Assembly: GCA_028554755.1 (NCBI GenBank)
Contig: JAPTOF010000002.1
Coordinates: forward strand, 14,613,001 to 14,677,000
DNA from: Cordia subcordata
Lineage: Eukaryota > Streptophyta > Magnoliopsida > Boraginales > Cordiaceae
Length of the DNA: 64,000 bases
Direction: 5' to 3'
Shown piece after piece: positions 12,642 through 23,411 of this stretch (the stretch's first letter is position 1; every line of letters starts with the position of its first letter). Below the pieces are notes generated by a model that did not search any database, had not been told where the DNA came from, and saw only the letters and a list, made by a program, of their open reading frames with translations. The translations under genes and the position numbers were made by a program.

Positions 12642-12662
12642 ATACACACACACACACACACA
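12642..12662. repeat. CA microsatellite
   Basis: About ten CA units next to the GC-rich right subterminal region of the hAT element. Confidence 0.9.
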
Positions 12663-13040
12663 CCCCCGAGTCGGGGCAGGGGGCTGTTACGCAACATCGA
12701 CCCTGCCTCACCCCGCCTAGGAGTTTTTTCCCAAAAAAACTGCCCTGACCTCACCGGTACCCCTGTAGGGTGAGCTACCATTGACATCCCTATTTACTAG
12801 CCTCTTTTGGTTTTTTCTTTTCTTCCTCCCTGTTTCTATAATTTTTCCAGCTGCTAATATTTACTTATTAGGTGGTTCTCTTTTTCAATTATCTATTGGT
12901 CTTAGAGAAGTCGAAAAAGAAAATAAAGACTACAAATGAAATCTCTGATTTTCTACTATAATGAGTTTCTGAAGCGATAAATGTTTTCTAGACTCTTCAA
13001 GGTGATTAGCTTTACTCATGTTTTTGTAATTTATACTTCA

Positions 13041-13273
13041 GTTTTCTTAACGAGTGCAATTGCACCCGTTAGCATTCATTAAATGATCCTACGTATATAT
13101 AAATTATCATTTTCAGTCATTCTTCCATTTAATATAACTCATCTTTTAGAGGAAAAAAAAACGAATGGTTAAAAATGGTAAATTTAATGTGAGGATGATT
13201 AAGAATGGTAAGATTTTATATCAATGAAAATATTAATCTAATCTTAAGGGTGCAATATTGCACTGTTAGAAAG
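13041..13273. mobile_element. Small inverted-repeat element (MITE-like), about 235 bp
   Basis: The left end ttcttaacgagtgcaattgc and the inverted right end ttctaacagtgcaatattgc match over about 30 bp with a few gaps. Both continue into gcaccc and tta. The target duplication is unclear, so the superfamily is not assigned. Confidence 0.55.
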
Positions 13274-13279
13274 ACCATT

Positions 13280-14042
13280 TATCCTTCAATTTAGCTATAT
13301 CTTAGTAGATACCGGATAGATTATAATCAAGTTGATTGGATGTTTTTGAAAGAATTGAGACATACGCTAAAAAGATATCATATTTCTTATTAAATTTGAT
13401 GAGTACATGAGGTATTTATAGATTCCTGACTAACATTCCTTCCAAGTAAGATTGCACATTTGCTGTAACTTTAATGATTCTGCACATGTTTATATCTACC
13501 TGCACTAACTATACTAATTTATAGAGCTTTACTACTTGTAGGATTGTATTGCTTATCAGTGCTCCTCAAGCTGATCCTATCAAGGCACTAGGGGTAGCTT
13601 GGATTTGAGATAAAGAAACTATTTCTAGGATAGAGCTCTAGTGAAAGTAGCTACCATCTATTCTTTTGATGCAATGTAGGATAGTTTTAGAGTTTTAGAG
13701 ATGATTTCTTATCTAACAAAGAGATAATCTATTCCCGTAAATTTTGTTATGGCATGGAAGACTAGGTTAGAGACCAAGGTGGAAGCAAGCCGATGTCACA
13801 AGGTATCGATGGAAGAGGAATAGAAAGGTTGGTATCATGCATATGAAAAGACAACCATTTGAATTTTGCAGCTACATGAGTTCACAGTACTGCACTCTGC
13901 TTCTATAGATGAGCTAGCAACTGTAGGCAGCTTTGGAGCACCAAGAGATTAGTTGGGGCCTAGAGATATAGAAAAGCTTGGAGTAGACTTCTTCTCAATA
14001 GGATTTTGATGCCCATTCTGAACCTAAAAATCTATAAAGATG
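13280..14042. other. Unassigned sequence
   Basis: No long open frame. The stretch at 13555-13990 (gctcctcaagctgatcc onward) is less A/T-rich and reads like decayed retrotransposon sequence, possibly connected with the Copia remnant downstream, but I cannot prove it. Confidence 0.4.
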
Positions 14043-14044
14043 TA

Positions 14045-14806
14045 GGTGTGTTTGAAAAGCCACTTTATAATTGGATTTGGTTGTAACTGAGAGTAATTAC
14101 ATAGTTAGCCATGTTTGTTTCACCAAGTAATTACTTGGTCAGAAATGAATTGGGTGTAATTGGATCTCCTCAATTACACTCTCTAATTCTCATAGGAGAG
14201 GCATGAATTGGTGTAATTACAGTGTAATTATTTTAACAACTTTTAGTACTCTTTTATTTTCTTTTAATATTTGACATGCTTCACTATAAAATAAATATAA
14301 CTAATATATATATATATATATATATATAAATACGATACAAATGAAGATATAAATAAAAATTTTAAAATATAAAAGTTATTTAATTTTCATAGTGTTGTTG
14401 ATAAATTATTATATTTTAATAAATAATATTTAAATTTAAAAATATTAGTAGTACATAATTTTCAGTTTCATTATTTGTATCTATAACTCATATATTTTTT
14501 AATAAGTCATATATCTTTTTATAATAAAAAATATTTATTTTAAATTATTTTAACAAATAACATTTTTAAATATTTGTTAGTGTTAATATAAATTTTAAAG
14601 ATAAATATTTATTTTTATTATTAAATTATTTAACTGTTTAATTATCATATGTGCTACCAAACATGTCATACGAAATTAAGGTATAATTACATCGTGAAAA
14701 CCAAACACGTCTTATGATTTAAATTACTATGTAATTACTGGACAGTGTAATTATAACCCTAATAATTACACTGCTTAATAATTACACTTTAAAGTCCAAA
14801 CAGACC
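14045..14806. mobile_element. Non-autonomous inverted-repeat element, about 760 bp, TA-flanked
   Basis: The left end ggtgtgtttgaaaagccactt and the inverted right end ggtctgtttggactttaaagt are related, and TA lies on both sides. Near both ends are many copies of the palindromic word tgtaattaca (14090-14240 and 14670-14790). The middle is A/T-rich with a TA microsatellite (about 14303-14328). It has no coding capacity. Confidence 0.65.
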
Positions 14807-15065
14807 TAGTGAACCGGAAGTGAATACTAAGCCGTGATTAAAAGTCTGTTGAACATATTCTAATGCTTATTTTCTTAATATTGCTGCATAGCTTGCATTT
14901 GTTTGGGAATGCCTGAGCAGGTACAGGCTATTGACTGCAAATGTTAGCAAAGCTTTTACTGTCTCCGTCTAATTCTAATGTTTAACAGTAATATTATTTG
15001 AATATTTAAATTATTGTTGTAATCTCTAGATTGAAGGCTTCTCAACCTTCTTTGTCTTGTGTTTG

Positions 15066-15096
<31 letters not shown>

Positions 15097-15148
15097 ATGT
15101 ATTGGAAGCATTACAATATAATCAGATCAGTGTATTTAGCACAACCTT

Positions 15149-15867
15149 CATGTGGTACCAAAGCCATTTGCTTTAAGAAGCCTCAATATAGCTTTTTTCT
15201 TTCGACAAACAAATCAAAAACCACAAATGGCTAGCAAACTCACCTGATGATAATACTATATACCTACAGCTTCCTCAACACCAACCTCAATGATTGGAGC
15301 AAATTCTTCTTCCTTTGCTATTTCAAATTAATTTATGTCAATGTTGCAAACCAACTTCCTTTGAAACTCACTCCTCACAATTATTACTTCTGGAAATCCC
15401 AATTTGACATGTTGTTGTATGACTACAATTTACTTGGCTATATTGATGATTGGTCTCCTTGCCCTGCTCTAACTATTTCTGTCTATGTTGCTTGAACACC
15501 CCAGGAGAAACTTCTTCTTTTGGCCATTATTGGTTCTCGAAGTCCTTCTATTGTCCCTAGCATTTGCCCTTGTGTTACATTCGCTGAAGCTTGGAATCGA
15601 CTGTCGAAACAATTTACTAGTCCCTTATTCTCAAGAATTATGGGACTCGCTGAGCAATTAGCCTTACTTTCATGTGGTAATCAACCCATTACTGATTATT
15701 TGGCAAAAGTTTGTGATCTTGCTAATGAACTCGTGCTTACAGGCTCTCAAGTCCTGCTTCAATATCTTGTGACTCACACCTTAAATGGTGTTGGTCCAGT
15801 CTTCAAGGAGCTAGCTGCCGCAATCCGTGCACTAGACAAAGTGATTACTTATATTATCAATTTATAA
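15149..15867 (+). pseudogene. Copia retrotransposon 5' fragment: primer-binding site and gag
   Basis: At 15149, tgtggtaccaaagcc resembles the initiator-Met primer-binding site of Copia elements (TGGTATCAGAGC). A start codon follows at 15227. The frame from 15247 gives QLPLKLTPHNYYFWKSQFDMLL and GYIDDWSPCP, then after an in-frame TGA (15493-15495) AWNRLSKQFTSPLFSRIMGL, LANELVLTGS and NGVGPVFKELAAAIRA. This is the Copia gag (UBN2-type) pattern. The frame closes at 15867 with no protease, integrase or reverse transcriptase after it. Neither the 5' LTR start nor a 3' LTR was found. Confidence 0.8.
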
Positions 15868-16432
15868 AAGTAAGTTATCGTATTAATCAATTTTGGAATA
15901 ATTTAATTTGACTAATAGCTTGATTTTAATTAAGTGTAAGTGAGGTGCAGTAGAGAGGAAGTAGCATGAAAGGCTTTGAATAGGTAAAATGTTTTAAAAT
16001 GTAGAGAAAAAGTTGTTAATTTAAAAAAACAAAATGTTAATGAAGAGAAATTTCCTCCAAAAAATTATTGACTGAGAGCTTTCAAATGATGCTTGTGTGT
16101 GTTTTTGAAGATTACTTTATTATGCATGCCACGTGGCAAAGTGTAGTACTTTAATTTAAAATTTTAGAGGAAAGCAAATATGAGGTTGGGGGTTATTGTT
16201 TTAGCATATATATGTATACATATATGTACATACGTACGTACGTATGTGTATACATAGAAAATGCTTTTGATTTATCTTGAGTTCTTTGTGATGTTGAAAT
16301 GTGAACAATATGCTAGTCGAACTGATGTAACTCTTGGTTCTTGGCTTTCTGTGTTGCCCTATCCACTTGTGTATCTATTTTCCTTTTTTAACCCCTTTCT
16401 AGGGATGTTACTCTTGATCTTAAAAGGGATTA
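15868..16432. other. Unassigned intergenic sequence
   Basis: A/T-rich, with a purine/pyrimidine stretch rich in acgtacgtacgtatg words near 16230. No gene or transposon is recognised. Confidence 0.5.
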
Positions 16433-16659
16433 GGGCCTATTTGAATTGGTTTTTTTTTTTAGAAAAAAGTACTTTTTCTGAAAAAGTTACATTAAATTTG
16501 TAATAACTATTTAATTTAGCTTCCAGAAAAGCTGAAACTCTGAAAAAAGTTCAAATACAACTTTTTTTAGAAACCAGAATTTTTAGCTACTCAAAAAAAG
16601 TTATTTTTTAAAAGCTGTTAGAAAAGCATTTTTGAAAAAAAGCCAATCCAAACGAGCCC
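16433..16659. mobile_element. Tourist-like MITE, family GGGCCYGTTTGGATTGG, copy 3
   Basis: The left end gggcctatttgaattgg and the right end ccaatccaaacgagccc are inverted. TTA flanks both sides (16430-16432, 16660-16662), which gives the cleanest target duplication in the family. Length is 227 bp. Confidence 0.9.
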
Positions 16660-17098
16660 TTAATTTAAGACCATTATCCAGTTTTCACTTTATGATTTCG
16701 AGTATTGAATGGTGAAATACAAACATGTTCAGAAGATGTAAATGTAAGGAAGGATAATTAGAGGTAAGTAATACAAAGAAGAATAGGAGTGGTTTCAATT
16801 TTGGATAAAATAGAGGATTGTTGTGAGATGGATGGAGATGTTAGAAGGAGATTGGTAGAAGCACGTCGTAATGTTATAGAGGTTTTAGATTTCAAGAGAT
16901 TCAAATAAAGACTTAAAATGCGCTATTCCGATGAGATTTTACGTGTATGTAATTAGATGAGATTTTATGTATATATAATGAATAAAGGAAAAATTCTTAT
17001 TACCATCTTTATAGCATATAACCGACTTCATTATTCATTTATGAGATAATGACCTCAAATGAATTTCACGTGTACTAGAGGAAAAACTATTGATAGGA

Positions 17099-17632
17099 AT
17101 AGGGGTGGTAATGTTATCCCACCCTACTCCGCTCCGCAGGATTATTGCAGAAGTAGAGGTAGAGTTTTTCTCAAAAAAAAAAAACCCTACTAGGGGGCAT
17201 GGTGTGGTTTTGTTCCCCTACACTGGTGCAGGGCCCGACAAGGTAGGGGTTTGTCCATCTTGCTCCACCCTTCCCGCTATATATGTATATATTTGTTATT
17301 TCTAATGTTTTCTTATATATTTTTAATATAAACATCAAATCATTTTGTATATATTTCCACTATATTTTTATATTTTCAATATAAATTAAAATCTAAGTTA
17401 TTTTTAATACATTCTTATGCATTAGGATTTTTAAAAAAATGTAATGTCATTGACTTTGTTGGCTAGTATTCCATAGGGGTGGGGCAAGGTTTTTTCCATC
17501 CAATAGGCACGGGAATAGTAATGTAAGAGTTTACCCTGATATAGATATATGATAGAGGTACCAGAGTTTTATTAACAAGTGTGAACGAGGGGTAAGCATA
17601 CACCACTCCTATTCCACCCTATTGCCATCTAT
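17099..17632. mobile_element. hAT-related non-autonomous remnant(s)
   Basis: The left end taggggtggtaatg and the inverted right end tagatggcaataggg resemble the ends of the 5.1-kb hAT element, with similar GC-rich subterminal blocks (17110-17275 and 17475-17530). A second taggggtgggg-type end at 17475 suggests two nested or partial copies. No clear 8-bp duplication is visible. Confidence 0.45.
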
Positions 17633-17666
17633 AAATAGAATGATTAACATCGTTATATCATATAAT

Positions 17667-18282
17667 TAGTGGTAGAGCCACCTTAGAGTGAAGGGTATGC
17701 AGGCACCCCCTGGATTTTTTGGGAAAAAATATTACCACTATTTTTATTTTTTTTTATCTTATGATAAGAGTGTATATTATATAAAGTGCATTCCCTCATA
17801 ACTAGACTGCACCTTCTCATGGTCATAACAAGAGGATTATTATTATTGTTTTTAGTTTTTAACCAAAGAAAAATAAAAAGAATTCAAGACAAAAAAATAT
17901 TTGTAATTTGTTGTCTTATGAAAATCAAGAAAATAAAAAACAAACAAGAATAGGAAGGAGGGAAAAAAGAGAGGAGAGAAGAATAAAAGAGAATAGCACA
18001 ATAATAGATTGAATGGTCACTTATATCAAGAAAGATATTTTTGTAATTAACTTCAATAGTGAATTGAATATTTAGTGATTTTAAAATATAAAGTTATGTT
18101 GGAGGCTCATTATAAAGTGTAGTTTTATTTACAATTATTATAATTATTTACCTATATATTTTTGTCTATTAAGATATCATTATTATATTAATTATTATAT
18201 ATTTTTGGAATTAATTTTGTTAAATTTACGTAAAAAAAAATTATGTGCTCCTCCTGATTTTAAGGCGCTAGCTCCACCACTG
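17667..18282. mobile_element. hAT-type non-autonomous element, 616 bp
   Basis: The ends are TAGTGGTAGAGCCACC and, inverted on the right, CAGTGGTGGAGCTAGC. The flanking 8-mers catataat (17659-17666) and catataac (18283-18290) match at 7 of 8. The interior is A/T-rich without coding capacity. The element at 38164-38780 has similar ends and nearly the same length. Confidence 0.8.
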
Positions 18283-18290
18283 CATATAAC

Positions 18291-20025
18291 CGCCCTCATC
18301 TAGTGGGATAACCACGCTTATTGACTAGAGTACATATGCTCTCATATTTGCACTACTGACCTCATCTAATAAGATAACATGGCCTATTCATAATTCACTG
18401 AACCATTTTTTCAGTGGATAAAGCTTGAATTTATCTGTGTTTCTATGGCTCCTTAGAGTTAAAAGATCGGTTTTCTTTACCAGTATAGTAGATCCTACAA
18501 TTCGTATTTTATCAGCATCAACATGTCGGTCAGATGGATGCAATCTTCTATTAACCTATGCTAGATAAGTTTGCAGCAGAGTTTGATACGTCTACTCTCT
18601 GTATATGGAGAGCTAAACATGTCAGCCTAAAAATATATTAATTTTATTAACTATTATTAATATTTTTATGTGATACAATTACATTAGTATTAGATACAAC
18701 GTACATGATGTTAATTTTAATTGAGAGAAAAATGTCAGTATATGTCTAAATCATTTAAAATTAAAAATAAATCTTATCAGATTAGAGGATTTCTCTTTCT
18801 TCATAGAGTAATTTATAAAATAGAATTATATGTTTTTTTGTTAAATTTGTATGTTTAACTTTTAACAATCTTTTTTTCCGGTATATTTTAACAATCCATT
18901 ACTATAATAATTTTCGGAATTCCTTATAATTTACGGAAGTTTATTCGACGGCATAAGACGTAATAATTCATTTTTTTTAAGATTATAGGACCATAAAATT
19001 ATTAAAATATACAACATTTTATTTTACAAGCAGCAGTTTTATGATATGATAATTAAAAGGATACTGTGAGCATGCAAGTTGAATGGATCAATTAATGAAA
19101 ATAATGTAGAATATTACTGTGTAGCTGATTGATGAAGGAACGCATGAAGTTGCTGGAAAGCTGTTCCTTTTGTCTGAATAACGTGAAAAATGAGAGACTT
19201 TTAATCTAAAGGGAACATTGACACAAAAAAAGAAAAAAGAAAATCCACTAAGCGAAAAATCAAGATCTTTTTTTTTGTGTGTGTGGTTGGAATGACCATA
19301 TATCATACCTCCAAATTGTTAAAAATGATTTACCATGAAACCCTATTCAAACACATATAATCTGGATTGGAGACATAATTCAAAGTTCTCTTAGTATCAA
19401 GATCAATATGAGTCATCCTAGCAAGTTCTCTTAGTATTAGGATCAATAAGAGTCATTCTAACACTAGGTCATATTCCAAGCACATGTAAACAATGGTTTT
19501 GAGATACGAAATATCTCGTGAGTAGCGAGATTTGTGTGTTTGCTTGATGTGTTTATAGTGGGCTAACAAAATAAATTTAGTCAAATGTAATAATACCATA
19601 TATGTGTAAGATGTTGACTTTAATTTAAGGTCAGCTACTATGTATTGAAAAAACCAACAAAAACTACACCTATGCAATTGACATTTCAAAAGATACAGTT
19701 GCAACAAACTCTTATTTTTACATACATGTTAATGGATCTTGAAAGGGTACGAGATATCATTAAATTCAAATTAGAGATGTGAATAGAATTCATTAGTTTG
19801 GAGATAAAATTGTTGAATTTTAAAACAACATACCTTTTGGTTTGTAATTTATTAATAAAATTTCGTTAATAAATGTTGTCAATATTACTAACAAAATTTA
19901 GATTTAATATATAAGCACTTGTAATGTAATATTTACTGGACAATCTCATCTCTCTCTTAAATCTTGTTTATGATTAAGGTTTAGTAGCAAAAAAGTAGTT
20001 TTGCAAAAAAAAAAGGGGTATATAA
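18291..20025. other. Intergenic, no gene seen
   Basis: A/T-rich sequence with short open frames only. The phrase ccgccctcatctagtgggat at 18291 resembles a repeated plant retroposon tail. At 19381-19463 there is a tandem repeat of about 42 bp built on caagttctcttagtat. Nothing else is recognised. Confidence 0.5.
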
Positions 20026-20524
20026 GGTGTTTGGTTATGGACAAAATTAAATTTTAAGAGGCCCAAATTAGAGTTTTAAAAAAGTATCAATTATACTGCT
20101 TTTCTCTAATTGCATTTTACAAATGGCAATTTATATCTATACTCTTTATTAATTACAACAATTAACAACATATTCATCTATTATTAAAGATTGAACATAT
20201 TACTTAAGCAAAATTAAAAACTTTTTAAAAATTAAAAAAAATACGAATTAAAAATTAAAAATTGAGAAATTAAAAAATTTAAAATTATAAAATTATTAAA
20301 AATTTCAAGAAATTTAAAAAAAATTAATCTAAAATATTGAAGAAAATAAACAAATCATAAATACCACTTTAGACAATAATTTTAACCAAACCAATCACAA
20401 ACTGTTTTTTTATTGAACAACAGTTTTATCAAACAATAAAACAATTTTTCTGGACGTTACGTTTAAATTCAACATTTTTTAAAATAATAATAGCATATTA
20501 GAACAACCATGTCCAAACTGGCCC
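20026..20524. mobile_element. Possible Tourist-like MITE, about 500 bp
   Basis: The left end ggtgtttggttatggac and the inverted right end gggccagtttggacatgg are related. TAA lies on the left and TCA on the right, so the duplication is imperfect. The middle is extremely A-rich and non-coding. It ends about 370 bp upstream of the GT61 start codon. Confidence 0.5.
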
Positions 20525-20896
20525 TCAGTCAATGCCCACTTGACATCATTGACTCATTGCATATATTTTGCAGACCACATTGACATTGGCCGCCGGGGAT
20601 GGCGGATCCTGAAAGCATATGAAAACATGTTAATACCAAAAAGCATTTAATGGTGTGGCTCGAGACCCAATGTATAGTATAGAATGTGCATCATTTGACT
20701 TCAAATACATAGCACCATTTTCATTATTTTCGTACTTTTCTAATGCAAATGCCTCAATATCATCTTTATCGAGACTTTATCAAATCCTAAATATAGCAGG
20801 AGTCTCATGCACCGACTTAACCTTTCACAAAGGCTCATTTGCTGCCTGTCCTTAGTTCTTGCTACTGGAAATTCAGACTGAGCAAAGTGGACGCAA

Positions 20897-22830
20897 ATGA
20901 AGAGTAGTGTTAAAAAATGCACTCAAAACAGCAGCAAATGCTACTCGATCACACTCATGGCATGCCTAGTTTTTGCATTTCTGATTCTAGTTTTCCTTCT
21001 CTTCCAATCTTCAGCATCCTCAGATTTTTCTTCTCTGCGAAGCTCGTATTCGTGGGACCCCCTTGGTGGATGGAAGAGAACAGTCTGTGCTTCCAATGGT
21101 TCTGATATTGTTGCTGACATGATCATCAAGCTTAGAGAATCTATAACTTTCCTGCCCCTCAAGGACCTCAGGTTCACACAGACAGCCATGGCTGGTAACA
21201 CATGGTTTATGAGCTCATTGAATGACACTCATGAGGAGAATGAAGCTGAGTACATGCTTTTCCCTTCGGAAGCCTCCAAAGGCCGGCTTCTTTGTCTCAG
21301 GGGGCGTGACACTGGGGACGGAACAAGAAACTCGTACGCCTTGGCATGGCCAGAGGCCCTGCCAGAGACTGCCATTCTCCTGGAAGGCCTAACCTTTGTG
21401 TCCAACACATATTTCGATTACCAGAATCTGTGGCACGCCATATGCGCCACCGCTCCATTTGTTCGCTGGTCTATGAAGAACGGCTGCATTAGGCCGGCTA
21501 GATGGGTGCTGTACCACTGGGGCGAGCTGAGGTTGAAATTCGGATCCTGGATTGAAAATCTCATGAGAGCCGCAGTTGGGGAGGTTAAAGTTGAAGGATT
21601 TGACAATGGGGATGTCCCTTACTGCTTTGAGAAGGCAGTTGTGATGAGACATGAGATAGGAGCCATGACAGGGGAGAAGAAACTGCAGGTTTCTGAGTTG
21701 TTGCGGTGCAAAGCGCGGAGCTTTTGTGGCCTTAATCCAGCAGGAAGAGGGAGAGAGATCAATGAAAGAGGTGTACCACTAATCAGATTCACTTTGCTAA
21801 TGAGAAGAGGTAACAGATCATTCAAAAATGCCACTGCTGTTACTGAGATTTTCGCCAAGGAATGTGCCAGAGCAGATGGATGCATCTTGGATGTAGTACA
21901 GTCAGAAGATCTTACCTTCTGTGATCAGGTATTTACACTCACTATGTTTTGTGAAGTTCTAAATAAGCAGCAATTTTCTAGAATCTGACATTGACCAAAA
22001 TTGTAGAACCTACAAAAGGTGGCATACAAACAGAACCACAAGAGTTTTGTGTACCAGACTGTCCTTTTCTAATTAACCAAATTGATTCCCCTCTTTCATC
22101 CGGACTCCAACTCACTTATCATCTCGTATTCAATGTAACTGGTTCTGGCATTTACATTTTCTTACACCAATTCAATTCATTCAGTAATCATCATCAGTTA
22201 CTCCATTAGAATCAGTCTGGTAACACCACACAAAGATTAGAAAACAAATTTTGAAGACAATTTAGAGCGCAAATCACTTGTAAATCCAGAGTAGGTCTGG
22301 CCCTTCGCCGAACCTCTTACATAATTAAGAATTTTATGTATCAAACTGCCCTTCTATATCGCAACCACCATATTGGTGTAACTTCTTGTCTAATAATAAG
22401 TTGTTTGCTGCATTGATGAACACAGGTGAAGGTGATGACCAACACAGACATCGTTGCATCCCCGCATGGTGCACAATTGACAAACATGCTATTCATGGAC
22501 AAAAACAGCAGCATAATGGAATTTTTCCCAAAAGGATGGCTGGAGCATGCAGGTGTAGGGCGGTATGCTCACCACTGGATGGCAGCCCAATCAGGGATGA
22601 AGCACCAGGGGGCATGGTGGGATGCAGATGGGGATGAATGCCGAACCCCTAAAGACAATTCACAATGCTTCTCATTCTACAAGAATGGCAAGGTTGGTCA
22701 CAATGAAACATTCTTTGCAGAATGGGCAAGGAAAGTGCTAGAAAATGTCAGATTAAGCAAGTTGGAACAAGCATCCAAGAAGCAACAAGAAAACAAGCCA
22801 CAGCTTAACTCAAAAGCTTGTCAATGCTAA
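20897..22830 (+). CDS. Glycosyltransferase family 61 (DUF563) protein, Golgi type II membrane enzyme
   Basis: Two exons, 20897-21928 and 22426-22830, are joined in phase 0 (CDQ|VKV) by a GT-AG intron, giving 478 residues. Residues ~19-37 are a single hydrophobic helix after a basic N terminus (KKCTQ), the layout of a Golgi type II enzyme. The catalytic part carries the family's hallmark in exon 2, DIVASPHGAQLTN (residues 352-364), preceded by LIRFTLLMRRGNRSF and the acidic segment LDVVQSEDLTF. NRS, NAT and NDT are possible N-glycosylation sites. GT61 enzymes transfer sugars such as xylose, arabinose or GlcNAc to proteins or xylan. The sequence reminds me of the plant proteins annotated as O-linked-mannose or EGF-domain GlcNAc transferase-like, but the substrate cannot be decided here. 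It converges on the Bet1-like gene 580 bp downstream. Confidence 0.92.
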
Positions 22831-23411
22831 TCTGCTGTTAATTTTTGTAGCTAAATTTTATTAGTTCATCAACTATTGGTAAACAACAAGTTTCTAATAT
22901 ACTCGCTTTCATTTAAGGCTTTGTTAGAAAGCTGAAACCGAACAAGTATAGACTGGATCCCCTTATAAACACAGTAATTTTATGAGTCCTATTCACATGA
23001 AGGTGAACTGTCAATGCAAATACAATAACATGATTAGACGATTCACCACTATTGAATCTCCCCTATAGACAAAATTAACCAACTACTTGGTTATCCTTCA
23101 TTGATGTAATCATTGCTCCTTCCACTAGAATCTAAATGAAAATAATCAAAATTTTGAAATGAAAACGACAACAAAGGCTTCTTATAGAATTGGGAGGATA
23201 TTTCATCGAACATTATATTACATTTCATGATGGATAAAGAAGAAATAAAACGTCTATTAGAAATTTGTACATATTTGAAGCAACATTTCTAACCAAGTCA
23301 TGCTAGCCAAAATGGGCATGGAATAGACTTCAAACAAAATGAAAATTGAATTTTCTACAAATCATTTTGTCAGTATGCTGAAGACGGCATTTTCTGCAGG
23401 AGAACCTCTAC
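22831..23411. other. Shared 3' flank of two convergent genes
   Basis: The 580 bp between the stop codons of the GT61 gene (+) and the Bet1-like gene (-) must hold both 3'UTRs and polyadenylation signals. A-rich and T-rich tracts are present on both strands. No further gene is seen. Confidence 0.7.

Larger units (their letters stand above)
7681..12792 (-). mobile_element. hAT (Ac-type) DNA transposon, 5112 bp, both ends present, transposase dead
   Basis: The left end reads TAGGGATTTCAATGG and the inverted right end reads TAGGGATGTCAATGG. The flanking 8-mers are tttactgg (7673-7680) and tttactag (12793-12800), an 8-bp target duplication with one later change, as expected for hAT. Just inside each end is GC-rich sequence unlike the AT-rich surroundings (7690-7860 and 12663-12775), typical of subterminal transposase-binding regions. 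The transposase lies on the minus strand at about 8340-10515. Between its start and the right end is 2.2 kb of non-coding sequence. Confidence 0.92.

Noticed and set aside
12473..12748. 91-codon plus-strand open frame
   Set aside because: It crosses a CA microsatellite and the GC-rich subterminal region of the hAT element, with no domain. It is a chance frame.
20655..20855. Open frame just upstream of the GT61 gene as an upstream exon
   Set aside because: It has no splice junction that fits and is not needed. The GT61 protein already starts with a proper basic N terminus and membrane anchor.
21389..21885. Minus-strand open frames inside the GT61 exon
   Set aside because: These are shadows of the GC-richer coding exon on the opposite strand, without any recognisable protein.
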